A stretch of 35,617 bases of DNA from NCBI RefSeq assembly GCF_013372625.1, contig NZ_JABXFD010000341.1, positions 1-35,617 on the forward strand, in the 5' to 3' direction. Origin of the DNA: Actinomadura sp. BRA 177. GTDB lineage: Bacteria > Actinomycetota > Actinomycetes > Streptosporangiales > Streptosporangiaceae. Each line of letters opens with the position of its first letter. Position 1 is the stretch's first letter. A program made the translations under genes and the position numbers. The notes beneath the pieces were generated by a model that was not told the origin of the DNA, did no database searches, and saw nothing but the letters and a program-made list of their open reading frames with translations. Positions 8,212 to 16,982 of this stretch are shown here, in pieces.

Positions 8212-11200
8212 CTACAGGCTGATGCTCCAGCCGTTGAGGGTCCCTATGTCACCGGGACCGTAGTCGTACATGTACAGCTGCCAGGTTCCGTTCGCCGGGG
8301 AGTAGATGCCGGGGACGTCGAAGTCCTCCGGGCCGTTCCACGGCGTGCACTGGTACTGGCCGCTGCCCTGCCGCTTGACCACGTAGGCCTGCCCGCCTGG
8401 CGAGATGAGCCAGACCGCGACGTCCTCCGAGCAGGTGTGCCGCGCATCGATGGACAGATGCACCGGGTTCGCCGCCGTCCCGCCCACGTCGACCCGCAGC
8501 GGGCTGACCGTCCACGTGAAGTCGCGGATCGGGTAGTCGGTCTCGCTGGTGGTCGTCCGGTCGTCCGACTTGGTCACGGTCAGCGTGTAGGTGTCGGTCC
8601 GGGTGACCGACCCCTTGCCGGTGACCGTCACCGTGTAGCTGCCCGCAGGCGTGCTCCCGGTGGTGGACACCTTCAGGGTCGCCGTACCGCCCGTGTTCAC
8701 CGAACCCGGGTCGACGGTCGCCGTCGGCCCGCCCGGCGACACCGACGCGGACAGGCTCACCTGCTGCGCGTTACCGCTGGTCAGTGCGGTCCGGATCGTC
8801 GCGGTCGCGGAATCTCCGGCCTTGACGGTCCCGCTGGACGGGTCCACCGACACCGAGAAGTCGTCACTGCCGTCGCCCTGCACCGTGAGGGTGAAGGCGG
8901 CGGTGTGCGTGGCGGACTCCCCGGTGCCGGTGACCGTCACGGTGTAGTCGCCCGCCGGGGTGTCCGGCGAGGTGGCGACCGTCATCGTGGACTTGCCGCC
9001 GGCCTGGATGGACGACGGGTCGAAGGTGACCCTCGGTCCGCCGGGCGCCACCGTCGCCGTCAGGTCGATCGACTGGGCGGCGCCGCCGGTCACCGTTGTG
9101 TTGACGGTGGCCGTGGCCGACTGTCCTGGTCGGACGCTTGCGCTTGCGGGATCGGCCGCCATCGAGAAGTCGTCCGCGGGCGTCGAGGCGTCCACGGAGG
9201 TCTTCCAGAGCGCCCATCCCATGGCGTCCGCGCTGCGGTCCAGCGCGGTCATGTTGATGTTGCCCGGGTAGCTGTCGCAGGACGAGTGGTAGCACCGGTC
9301 GTACGCCACTCCGGCGGTGCCGCCCCACTTCTGCGCCTGCGCCGAGGTCTTGACCGCCGAGGCGCCGGTCGACAGGAACGAGGTGGCGATCCCGGCGTTG
9401 CGGAACGGGCCGTCATCGCTGCAGCACTCGCTCATCTCGTCCGGAGCGATGTCGATCGAGTCGAAGTATCCCTTCAGGTTGGACGACAGTTGCGAGTTGA
9501 GGCCGTCGATGAAGTAGCCGGCGTTCGGGGAGCCGACCATGTCGAAGTTGAAGTAGCCCTTGATCTTCGACCGTTCGGTGCCGGACAGGCGGCTGACGTA
9601 GAAGTTCGAGCCGTTGAGGCCCTGCTCCTCGTCCGTCCACCAGCCGAACCGGACGTGGTTCAGCATCGCCGGCTTGGTCCGCGCCAGCGTGAGCGCGGTC
9701 TCCAGCAGCGCCGCGGACCCGGACCCGTTGTCGTTGATGCCCGGCCCCGCGCGGACGCTGTCGAGGTGCGCGCCGAACATGTAGACGCTGCCGTCGTTCC
9801 CGCCCGGCCAGTCGGCGATCACGTTGGGCCCGGCGCCCGGGGTGCAGCCGGACGTGCACGCCTGCCGCGACACGGTGAACCCGGCGTCCCGCAGCTTCTG
9901 CTCCACGTACGACACCGACGCCGTGTATCCGCCGCCCGTGGCGTAGCGGGTGCCGCCGTTGCTGTTCGCGAAGTTCTGGAACTGCTGCAGGTGCGCCTTG
10001 ACGTTCTCGACGTTGATGTCCGGCGGATTGCCCGGGTTGGGGGTGCCGCCGCCGACCGTGAGGTTGTAGGACGCGGTATGCGTCTTCGTCGCGCCCCGCC
10101 CGGTCACGGTGACGCTGAACGGGCCGGTCCGCGCCCCGTCAGCCGCCCTGACGGTCATCGTCGAGGTGTTGCCGGACTGGACCTGAGCCGGGTTGAAGCT
10201 GACGTCCAGGCCGCTATTGGCCGGGGACACCGCCGCGCTCAGATCGACCGGCTCGGAGTCCCCGCCGGTGACGGTCGTGTTGACCGTCGCCTGCACCGAG
10301 GCGCCCGGCTTGACCGTCCCGGACGCCGGCGACACCGACATCGAGAAGTCGCTGCCGGTCGGCGTGCAGGACGGCTCGCCCGACTGCTGCCGGAGGCTGA
10401 CCGCGTCCCAGGCGTCCTTCACCCGGTTGAACCAGGTGCAGGACGAGTCCAGGTTCTTCGCCGCGTTCAGCGTCAGCACCCGGTACCGGCCGTAGCTGGT
10501 GTTGGACGTCTTCAGCATCATCGCGTTGTAGAAGATCTTCGCGGCGTTCATGACGCCGATCCCCGTCACCGACGACGGCCCGCCCGAACAGATCGGGCTG
10601 CTCGGCTTCCCGCCACCCGGGTTGGAACCCTCGGCGAGCAGGTAGAACCAGTGGTTGCCGGGGCCCGCAGCCGCGTGTACCTCCATGTTCGGCACCGAAC
10701 TGGAGTAGCAGTTCGGGTGGCCGCTGACCCGCGACGGCTCGGCCATGTTGCGGATCGGGCCCTGGCCGACGAGGTCGATCTCCTCGCCGACGGTATAGTC
10801 CGGCGGGTCGGCCGGGTTGTTCAGGAACGCCTCGGTCGAGGCGCCCCACACGTCGCCGACGAACTCCTGCGTGCCGCCGCCCGACATGCTGCCCGGCGTG
10901 AAGTTGTCCAGGGCGTGCCCGAACTCGTGCGCCACCACGTCGGTCGCGGTGATCCACTGGCGGTTCTGGTTGTAGCCGAACTGGGCCTCGCTGCCCGTCC
11001 AGTAGGCGTTGACGTCGCCGAGGCCGACCAGAGCCGGCTTCCACTGGCCGTTCTGCAGGCCGGTGCGCCCGAAGGACTTCAGCAGGTCCCATTCACCGGC
11101 GGCGGCGTACATGACGTCCACGCAGCCGGCTTCCCTGCTGGTCTTGGACGTGCTGCCCCAGGAGTCGTCCGGCCCGGAGAAGATCTGCCGTCCGCTGTAG

Positions 11201-11901
11201 TCGGCGCAGGTGAGGCCAGGATGCTCGGGGTCCCGCATCGTGTACTGGCCGCCCGACTGGGTCGTCCCGATGGTGAGGTTCGAGCCTTCCCAGATACCCG
11301 TGCCGGTGCCCACGTAGATGGTCTCCTTCTCGTCGAAGCGCTTACCGGTCCGCGCGTCGACATAGACCTTCTTCACGCTCGGCTGCTTGCCGTCCCGTCC
11401 GGACACGGTCGTCTCCCAGGCCAGCCTCGGCTTGCCCAGCGCGTGCACGACCAGCTGCGGCTTCAGCGGCTTGCCGTCCGGCTTCGACACCGCGCCGCGC
11501 GACTTCCGCGCGGCCGCGGACTTGCCGACCCTCGGGGTGACGCCGATGCGGATCGGCCGCTTCTGGGCCACCGAAACGGTCCGCACGTGGCCTTTCGCGT
11601 CGGTGGCGACGACGAAGTCCCCGCCGACGACGGGAAGCCCGCGGTACGTCCGCTCATAGGCGACGTAGTACAGATCCCACGGTGTGCCGACCACCTGGGA
11701 GCGGACGAACTTGTCATTCTTGCTCGGGTGCAGTTCGGCGACCCGTCCGGCGACGAGCCGTTCCGCCGACGCCACCGCCGCGGCCTTCGGACTCGGACTG
11801 GATCCCCGGGCATCCGGGATCGCCCGCAGGGCCAGCGGCACCAGGCCGCTGACCACGAGGGCGGCGGCCACAAGGACCGCCAAGAGGTGTTTGCGTTTCA
11901 C
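8212..11901 (-). CDS. Secreted M4-M28 double metallopeptidase with Ig-like repeats and P domain
   Basis: A roughly 1229-residue exported protein carrying two peptidases. The GTG at 11901 gives KRK followed by a hydrophobic signal segment (about residues 5-27). A propeptide (FTP/PepSY type, about 40-195) precedes an M4 thermolysin domain: zinc site HEFGHAL (about 325-331), third ligand Glu in TQEFVGDVWG (about 346), and the transition-state His in MEVHAAAG (about 409). An Ig-like repeat follows (about 518-616). Next is an M28 aminopeptidase domain like that of Streptomyces griseus aminopeptidase: HLDS (about 712), NDNGSG (about 724), TDEEQG (about 757-759), NFDMVG and a late His in CYHSSCD (about 872). 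Two more Ig-like repeats and a proprotein-convertase P domain end the protein. All metal ligands look intact, so both activities are plausible. It diverges from a LysR gene. Confidence 0.9.
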   Translation of the reverse strand: MKRKHLLAVLVAAALVVSGLVPLALRAIPDARGSSPSPKAAAVASAERLVAGRVAELHPSKNDKFVRSQVVGTPWDLYYVAYERTYRGLPVVGGDFVVATDAKGHVRTVSVAQKRPIRIGVTPRVGKSAAARKSRGAVSKPDGKPLKPQLVVHALGKPRLAWETTVSGRDGKQPSVKKVYVDARTGKRFDEKETIYVGTGTGIWEGSNLTIGTTQSGGQYTMRDPEHPGLTCADYSGRQIFSGPDDSWGSTSKTSREAGCVDVMYAAAGEWDLLKSFGRTGLQNGQWKPALVGLGDVNAYWTGSEAQFGYNQNRQWITATDVVAHEFGHALDNFTPGSMSGGGTQEFVGDVWGASTEAFLNNPADPPDYTVGEEIDLVGQGPIRNMAEPSRVSGHPNCYSSSVPNMEVHAAAGPGNHWFYLLAEGSNPGGGKPSSPICSGGPSSVTGIGVMNAAKIFYNAMMLKTSNTSYGRYRVLTLNAAKNLDSSCTWFNRVKDAWDAVSLRQQSGEPSCTPTGSDFSMSVSPASGTVKPGASVQATVNTTVTGGDSEPVDLSAAVSPANSGLDVSFNPAQVQSGNTSTMTVRAADGARTGPFSVTVTGRGATKTHTASYNLTVGGGTPNPGNPPDINVENVKAHLQQFQNFANSNGGTRYATGGGYTASVSYVEQKLRDAGFTVSRQACTSGCTPGAGPNVIADWPGGNDGSVYMFGAHLDSVRAGPGINDNGSGSAALLETALTLARTKPAMLNHVRFGWWTDEEQGLNGSNFYVSRLSGTERSKIKGYFNFDMVGSPNAGYFIDGLNSQLSSNLKGYFDSIDIAPDEMSECCSDDGPFRNAGIATSFLSTGASAVKTSAQAQKWGGTAGVAYDRCYHSSCDSYPGNINMTALDRSADAMGWALWKTSVDASTPADDFSMAADPASASVRPGQSATATVNTTVTGGAAQSIDLTATVAPGGPRVTFDPSSIQAGGKSTMTVATSPDTPAGDYTVTVTGTGESATHTAAFTLTVQGDGSDDFSVSVDPSSGTVKAGDSATATIRTALTSGNAQQVSLSASVSPGGPTATVDPGSVNTGGTATLKVSTTGSTPAGSYTVTVTGKGSVTRTDTYTLTVTKSDDRTTTSETDYPIRDFTWTVSPLRVDVGGTAANPVHLSIDARHTCSEDVAVWLISPGGQAYVVKRQGSGQYQCTPWNGPEDFDVPGIYSPANGTWQLYMYDYGPGDIGTLNGWSISL

Positions 11902-12068
11902 GGTCGCATGCCGCCATAGGCAGGGGGTCCGCTCTGCGGGGGGACAGAGCGGCGGCAAGGCACGACGACGACACCCATTGGCGATGGGCCGCCGGAAAGA
12001 AAGAAGGAAGCGCGCCTTGCGCCCCCGAGAGTGACAGCCGCGGAACTCTTGCGGGCCCTTTCAAATGG

Positions 12069-12088
12069 GCATAGCTTCCGGGCTATGC
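12069..12088. promoter_or_regulatory. Palindrome at the LysR start, candidate autoregulatory site
   Basis: GCATAGC and GCTATGC form a perfect 7-bp inverted repeat with a 6-base centre. The right arm contains the proposed ATG of the LysR gene (12085). The ATAGC-N6-GCTAT core is compatible with the dyads that LysR-type proteins bind. It sits in the 183-bp divergent region shared with the protease gene, which starts at 11901. Confidence 0.45.
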
Positions 12089-13041
12089 AGGTTGAACTGC
12101 GGCATCTCCGCGTACTCAGCCAATTGGCCGAGACCGGCAGCATCACGCGCACCGCAGCGAGCCTGGGCGTCTCTCAGCCCACGCTCAGCAACCAGCTCCG
12201 CCGCATCGAGAACGCGTTCGGCGGACCGCTGTTCTCACGCGGACCGGACGGCATCGTCCCCACCCCGCTGGGCCGGCATGTCCTCGCCCGCGCCCGCGGC
12301 ATCCTCGCCGACATGGACGATCTGCTCGCCACCGTCCCCGGCGGCCGCACCGGCATCCGGCTCGGCACCCACCCCCACGTCCTCGTGGGGGAGTGGCTGC
12401 GCAAACTCGAAACGGAGCTGCCGCGCACCGTCAGCACCCGCCTGGACTACTCCGGCGCCGTCCTCACCCGCCTGCTCGCCAACGACAGCGTCGACGTCGT
12501 GTTCATGGGACGGGTCGCCGACCACAACGCGCCCCCGTTACCGCCCGGAACCAGCGAACGCGTCATCACCATCGAACCCTGCGGCATCGCCCTCCCGTCC
12601 GCCCACCCCCTCGCCGGCCGCGGCCGCGTCGGCCTGGCCGACCTCGCCGGCGAGGTCTGGATCCCGCCGCAGGGCGGCGACGACGGCGGCACCGCCATGC
12701 TCCGCGCCGCCTGCGAGGCCGCCGGCTTCACCCCCACCTTCCGCTACGCCGAAGTGGACACCGGCAGCATGCCCGGCTTCGTCGCCGCCGGCTTCGGCAT
12801 CGCCCTCGTCTCACCCACCTGGCACCCCACGGACGGAGTCACCGTCGTCGCCCTCACCAGCCGCGAAACCGACGCCTACCGCGTCCTGCGCTGGCGCACC
12901 GCCACCATCGCGACGACCGACATCGACATCCTCCACCGCACCTTCCACGACCTCTACAAACCCATGGTCCAACGCCACATGACGACCCTCCCCTGGCTGG
13001 CCCAGAACCCCGACGCCCACCCCCGAACCCTCAACCCCTGA
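12085..13041 (+). CDS. LysR-family transcriptional regulator
   Basis: A 318-residue LysR-type regulator. The N-terminal winged helix-turn-helix reads MQVELRHLRVLSQLAETGSI, then TRTAASLGVSQPTLSNQLR and a linker helix. The remainder fits the periplasmic-binding-protein-like effector domain (IRLGTHPHVLVGEW, then DSVDVVFMGRV, and GFVAAGFGIALVSPTW near the end). The ATG at 12085 matches the usual family N-terminus. A GTG at 12031 would add 18 residues without family resemblance. There is no clear ribosome site at 12085, so leaderless translation is possible. Head-to-head orientation with the secreted protease gene suggests it may control that gene, its own gene, or both. The effector is unknown. 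Confidence 0.88.
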   Translation: MQVELRHLRVLSQLAETGSITRTAASLGVSQPTLSNQLRRIENAFGGPLFSRGPDGIVPTPLGRHVLARARGILADMDDLLATVPGGRTGIRLGTHPHVLVGEWLRKLETELPRTVSTRLDYSGAVLTRLLANDSVDVVFMGRVADHNAPPLPPGTSERVITIEPCGIALPSAHPLAGRGRVGLADLAGEVWIPPQGGDDGGTAMLRAACEAAGFTPTFRYAEVDTGSMPGFVAAGFGIALVSPTWHPTDGVTVVALTSRETDAYRVLRWRTATIATTDIDILHRTFHDLYKPMVQRHMTTLPWLAQNPDAHPRTLNP

Positions 13042-13099
13042 CCCGGCGACCGCCACGGCGACGGCCATGTCGCCCTGCGGGCCGCGGCGTGGCTTCGGT

Positions 13100-13195
13100 C
13101 CTCTTTCCGTATATATGGGTTTTTCGTAGATAAGCGCAAAGATTTCGCTAGGTACCGTTATGTACAAATTTGTTGTATTTCTATTCTCTTGTGCG
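13100..13195 (+). promoter_or_regulatory. AT-rich upstream region of the LuxR/LAL gene
   Basis: The 183-bp gap before 13225 holds a sharply AT-rich stretch in an otherwise extremely GC-rich window. It includes TATATATGG near 13113 and the perfect 10-bp palindrome ACAAATTTGT at 13164-13173. This is the expected location of the promoter of the large LuxR gene. I cannot assign -35/-10 boxes with confidence. Confidence 0.45.
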
Positions 13196-13224
13196 GGCCT
13201 CTCGCGAGTGGGGGAGGAGCCATC

Positions 13225-15879
13225 ATGGACGAAGCCCTGCCGCGAGATCCGGCTCCTGGTCGCGAGCGTCCGAGGGCGCCGTCGCCGGTCTCCGCGGCGA
13301 AGGTGCGCGTACCCGGCCGCCGCAGCTGGTTCATCACCCGGCAACGGCTGATGGAGCGGCTCGAAAAGGGCACGCGGGGCCCGCTCACGGTCGTGACGGG
13401 ACCTCCCGGCGCGGGCAAGTCGGTCGCGGTGGCCTCCTGGGCGACCACGGGACGCCGCCCCGGGCCGGTCGCCTGGGTCTCGCTGGACGAGCCGGACCAC
13501 CGTCCGGCCGCGTTCTGGAGTCTCGTGGTCGCGGCGCTAGGCCAGGCGGGAGTGGCCGATGCCCCTCGCCCCTCGGAGCGCGGGCACGACATCTTCTGTG
13601 CGCAGCTCATGTTCGCCCTTTCTGGCCGCGCGGCCCCCGTCGTCCTCGTGCTGGACGATTTCCGTCCGCCGGCCGGCTCCGACCTCGCTCGCGACGTGGC
13701 CCGCGTACTCAAAGGGGCCGGCCCGGTGCTGCGACTCGTGCTGATCTCCCGGACCGACCCGCCCCTTCCGCTGCACCGCTACCGGCTGACCGGTGAGCTC
13801 GCCGAGATCCGGAGCGCGGATCTGGCCTTCGACGGCGGCGAGACCCGCGCACTGCTCGCCCACCACGGGGTGTCGGCGACTCCGGCGTCGGTCAGCGCCC
13901 TGTGCGAGCGGACCGAAGGGTGGGCGGCCGGTCTGCGGCTCGCCGCCATGACGATGGAGGGGCATCCGAATCCCGACGGCTTCGCCGCCGCGTTCGCCGG
14001 AGACGACCACGCCGTCGTCGACTACCTCGTCGCGGAGGTGTTGAACGTCCAGCCCGCGGCGGTCCGCCGGCTGCTGCTCAGGCTCAGCGTCGTGGAACGC
14101 TTCGACGCGGAACTGGCGGCGGAGCTCGCCGGGCCGGACGCGAGTGAGCTGTTCGCGAACCTGGTGCGCGAGAACGCCTTCGTCCTGCCCGTGGACCACG
14201 GGTGGTACCGCTTCCACTCGGTGCTCGGTGCGGCCCTGAACCTGACGCTGCGCCAGGAGCATCCGGCGGACGCGGCCATGCTGCATCGGCGTGCGGCGGA
14301 ATGGTTCAGCCGGACCAAGGCGCTTGAGGAGGCCGCCCGGCACGCCGTGCTGGCCGGAGACCCGGCCTACGCGTCCCGGCTCATCGTCGACGGCCTGGCG
14401 ATCGGCCGTGTGCTGGGCCTGTCGGACGGCCGGGCGCTCCTCCCGCTCCTCAGCGATCTCCCGGACCGTGCCCTTGCCGGAGCCGCCGGGCCCGAACCGC
14501 ACCTCGTGGCCGCCGCGGTCTCGCTGGGCCAGGGCGACGACACGGGCCGCGCAGCGCACCTGTCCCGGGCGGAGCGCCTTCTCGCGGACCTGCCGGACGA
14601 CCGGGCGATCCCGGCGCGGCTGGCGGCGGGACTGATCAGGCTCGTCGCCGCCTGCCCGGAACGGCAGCAGGACCTTCGCGACCTCGTCCACGACCTGGAC
14701 GAGTCGCTGGACGCCCTCCCGCACGGGTCGCGGCACGACCTGCCAGAGCTGGACGCACTGGTCGGCTACGCGTACGGCCTCCTGGAACTGCGCACCGGGC
14801 GGCCCGGCCGGGCCGAGGAGGAGTTCAAGCGCGCCCTGCCCGCCGCGGAGGCCGGGGGCGATCTTCAGCATCGCCGGTGCCTGGGCGGGCTGGCGCTGGC
14901 GGGGGCGCTCCAGGGCGGCTTCCGTCGGGCGGCCCGACTGATGTCGGCGGCGGCGCAATTGCCCGAGGTCTCCACCGATCCCGCCGGGCGGCGGGTCGCG
15001 GCGGTTCATCTGGCCTGCGCCTGGGTGGCGCTGGAGGAGGCTCGCCTAGACCAGGCGCGGGACGAACTGGACAAGGTCCGGGTGGCGAACGCCGACGCCC
15101 CCGACGCTCTCCTTTCCGCCCTGCACGATCTGCTCACCGCGCGCCTGGACGTGGCCGCCGGCCGGCCCGACCGGGCGCTGACCATGCTGGACACCATCGG
15201 CGGGGACGCCGGCGGGATGCCGTGGTTCCGGCGCAGGGTGCGGCTGGCCGAGGCCGAGGCGCACCTCGCGGGCGACGCGCCGGCGGAGGCGAGGGACGCC
15301 GCCCGCGACGCCGGTGGCGCCGAGGGCGCGGTCGCGCTCGCCCGCGTCCATCTGCATGAGCGGCACCCGGCGGCGGCGTCCCGGGCGGTCCGTCCGGTGC
15401 GGATGGAGCCGTCCGCGCCGGCCGCCGTCCGGGTGGAGGCATGGCTGCTGGACGCCTGCCTGGCCTACCGGGAGGAGGACCGGTCCCGGGGACGCCGTTC
15501 GCTGGAGCGCGCGCTGCGGCTGGGAGAACGCGAGAAGATCGGGCTGCCGTTCGTCGGGGCGCGGAGCTGGCTGCTTCCCGTGCTGCGCCGGGATCCGGAG
15601 CTTTCGCGGCCGCACCGGCGGTTCCTCGGACAGCTCGGCTTGGGAGGGACCCCCGACCTCGGAGACGTCGCCGCCCCCGCCGTCGTGGGGCCGCTGAGCA
15701 AGCGGGAACTGGAGGTGCTGACTCTGCTCTCCAGGATGCTGACGACGGACGAGATAGCCACCGAAATGTACATCTCGGTCAACACCGTGAAGACCCATCT
15801 GAGGAACATCTACCGCAAGCTCGCGGTGACGCGCCGGGGCGAGGCGGTCCGCCGCGCACGCCGATACCGGCTGCTGTGA
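13225..15879 (+). CDS. LAL-type (MalT-like) LuxR-family transcriptional activator
   Basis: An 884-residue ATP-dependent regulator of the STAND/MalT class. A Walker A loop, TGPPGAGKSVAVAS, lies at about 58-71, and a Walker B-like VVLVLDDF near 150. The middle is alpha-helical and rich in Ala, Leu and Arg, as in TPR-like sensor regions. The C-terminus is a LuxR/GerE helix-turn-helix (LSKRELEVLTLLSRMLTTDE, then VNTVKTHLRNIYRKL, about 820-870). The ATG at 13225 is preceded by GGGGGAGGAG, an excellent ribosome site. The downstream genes are convergent, so the gene is monocistronic and its target is not given by an operon. Proteins of this class often activate secondary-metabolite or sugar-utilisation genes, but nothing here shows which. 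Confidence 0.92.
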   Translation: MDEALPRDPAPGRERPRAPSPVSAAKVRVPGRRSWFITRQRLMERLEKGTRGPLTVVTGPPGAGKSVAVASWATTGRRPGPVAWVSLDEPDHRPAAFWSLVVAALGQAGVADAPRPSERGHDIFCAQLMFALSGRAAPVVLVLDDFRPPAGSDLARDVARVLKGAGPVLRLVLISRTDPPLPLHRYRLTGELAEIRSADLAFDGGETRALLAHHGVSATPASVSALCERTEGWAAGLRLAAMTMEGHPNPDGFAAAFAGDDHAVVDYLVAEVLNVQPAAVRRLLLRLSVVERFDAELAAELAGPDASELFANLVRENAFVLPVDHGWYRFHSVLGAALNLTLRQEHPADAAMLHRRAAEWFSRTKALEEAARHAVLAGDPAYASRLIVDGLAIGRVLGLSDGRALLPLLSDLPDRALAGAAGPEPHLVAAAVSLGQGDDTGRAAHLSRAERLLADLPDDRAIPARLAAGLIRLVAACPERQQDLRDLVHDLDESLDALPHGSRHDLPELDALVGYAYGLLELRTGRPGRAEEEFKRALPAAEAGGDLQHRRCLGGLALAGALQGGFRRAARLMSAAAQLPEVSTDPAGRRVAAVHLACAWVALEEARLDQARDELDKVRVANADAPDALLSALHDLLTARLDVAAGRPDRALTMLDTIGGDAGGMPWFRRRVRLAEAEAHLAGDAPAEARDAARDAGGAEGAVALARVHLHERHPAAASRAVRPVRMEPSAPAAVRVEAWLLDACLAYREEDRSRGRRSLERALRLGEREKIGLPFVGARSWLLPVLRRDPELSRPHRRFLGQLGLGGTPDLGDVAAPAVVGPLSKRELEVLTLLSRMLTTDEIATEMYISVNTVKTHLRNIYRKLAVTRRGEAVRRARRYRLL

Positions 15880-15909
15880 CCCCGTCCTGAGGACGTCCTG
15901 ATCCGGGGA

Positions 15910-16152
15910 TCACGGCGGAGCGGGCGGTAGCCGGCGAACCTCGAGCAGTTCGAATCCCAGCGCCTGGATCCGGTCCAGGATCCCGTACAGGGCCGCCTGA
16001 TCCAGTTCCCGGCCGCGCAGCACCGTCTCGCCGGGGTTGAGCGTGATGCTGAGCCCTTCGAAGGCGAGCCGGAGCGATTCGCCGACCCGCCCCTTGATCC
16101 TTATCTCGTAGTCGCACGTCGCATGCCGTGCGCCGTATCCCGATGCCGCCAC
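15910..16152 (-). CDS. Small conserved actinobacterial protein (unknown function)
   Basis: An 80-residue protein with no signal or membrane segment. Its core reads YEIRIKGRVGESLRLAFEGL, then ETVLRGRELDQAALYGILDR and IQALGFELLEVRR. I recognise this as a small protein common in actinomycetes, but no function is known to me. Translation starts at GTG 16152, with GGGAGGAGG upstream, in the 25-bp gap after the DUF308 gene, so the two form an operon. Its stop overlaps the right arm of a palindrome TGATCC-GG-GGATCA (15899-15912) between convergent genes. Confidence 0.75.
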   Translation of the reverse strand: MAASGYGARHATCDYEIRIKGRVGESLRLAFEGLSITLNPGETVLRGRELDQAALYGILDRIQALGFELLEVRRLPPAPP

Positions 16153-16177
16153 GTCGCCTCCTCCCGGCCCGTGGGGG

Positions 16178-16789
16178 TCACCGTGCGGACGCCGTCCGCT
16201 TGTCGGCGTACCGGATCCACAGGGTGACGAGGACGCTGATGATTCCCCAGGTGATCAGCCAGAGACCGAACAGCCAGGTCAAGGCCACGAGACTGGCCTC
16301 CGGATAGGCGAGGACGACGATTCCGGCGAGCGCCGAGAGGCAGGCCAGGACCAGTTCGGGGCCGCGTCCGGGCCGGTCCCTGTCCGAGAGCACGGCAACG
16401 GCTTCGATGATGCCGCCGAGCAGCCAGAACATGCCGAACAGCACGGCGAGCACGGCAACGGTCTGGAACAGGTGGCGCATGGCGAGGACGCCGATCGAGA
16501 GCGAGAGCACCCCGAGGACGGCCACGAGGGTGCGGGTGCCGGCGGTGAGGCCGCCGGCGACCGACTGTGCGATCCGGACGACCCCGTTGATGATGAGTTG
16601 GAGCCCGATGAGCACCGCCAGCACGCCGATGCTGACCCCGGGCCAGGCCACCACGACGACGCCCAGCAGGAACGAGATACCGCCGAGAGTCAGGGCCATC
16701 GTCTGATGCTCGTTCACCATGTGCGTGAGCATCGTGCCTTGCCTGCGATCGGGGACGGTTCCGCCCGTCCTCGGAGACGTCGTCGACAT
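16178..16789 (-). CDS. HdeD/DUF308-family membrane protein
   Basis: A 203-residue integral membrane protein with six predicted hydrophobic helices, after a roughly 30-residue polar N-terminus. Segments include ALTLGGISFLLGVVVVAWPG, VLAVLIGLQLIINGVVRIA and LTWLFGLWLITWGIISVLV. The duplicated three-helix pattern with WPG and G(I/V)xRI elements matches the DUF308 family, whose Escherichia coli member HdeD is linked to acid resistance. The ATG at 16789 has GAGGAG six bases upstream; the longer open frame is not supported. It diverges from another small membrane protein across a 193-bp region with CGGGTGAT repeats and is followed by the 80-residue protein gene. Role in stress is inferred from family and context. 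Confidence 0.88.
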   Translation of the reverse strand: MSTTSPRTGGTVPDRRQGTMLTHMVNEHQTMALTLGGISFLLGVVVVAWPGVSIGVLAVLIGLQLIINGVVRIAQSVAGGLTAGTRTLVAVLGVLSLSIGVLAMRHLFQTVAVLAVLFGMFWLLGGIIEAVAVLSDRDRPGRGPELVLACLSALAGIVVLAYPEASLVALTWLFGLWLITWGIISVLVTLWIRYADKRTASAR

Positions 16790-16883
16790 CGTCGCTCCTC
16801 TCACGTCGCGGTACTGGGTCCGTCCTAGCTGGGCCCGGTACCTGAAGGACACCGTTTCCGCAGGTCGTGCCGCATCCTCCGCA

Positions 16884-16949
16884 GCGGGTGATTGAGGCGC
16901 TCCCGGATCACCCGCCGAGGGTGAGCCCATGGCCCCGCCGCCGGGTGAT
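16884..16949. promoter_or_regulatory. CGGGTGAT repeats, candidate shared operator (site 1)
   Basis: GCGGGTGAT (16884-16892) and ATCACCCGC (16907-16915) are a perfect 9-bp inverted repeat with a 14-base centre. A third copy, CCGGGTGAT, follows at 16941-16949. All lie between the divergent DUF308 (start 16789) and DUF7144-like (start 16983) genes. The same half-site forms palindromes at 21590-21636 between another divergent stress-type gene pair. The binding protein is unknown. Confidence 0.5.
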
Positions 16950-16982
16950 TCTGCGAGTGATCGATGGAATGAGGAGGTTCAC

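Noticed and set aside
8437-11919. A 1160-codon open frame on the plus strand opposite the protease gene
   Set aside because: It is Arg/Gly/Val-rich, has no recognisable domain and mirrors the protease codons, as expected of antisense frames at high GC. The minus-strand gene has clear domains.
13045-13074. GGCGAC/GTCGCC inverted repeat after the LysR gene
   Set aside because: Only 6 bp with an 18-base loop and no T-tract; too weak to call a terminator at this GC content.
16929-16982. Upstream start for the DUF7144-like protein
   Set aside because: The extra 18 residues cover the CGGGTGAT repeat, and the ATG at 16983 has a far better ribosome site.
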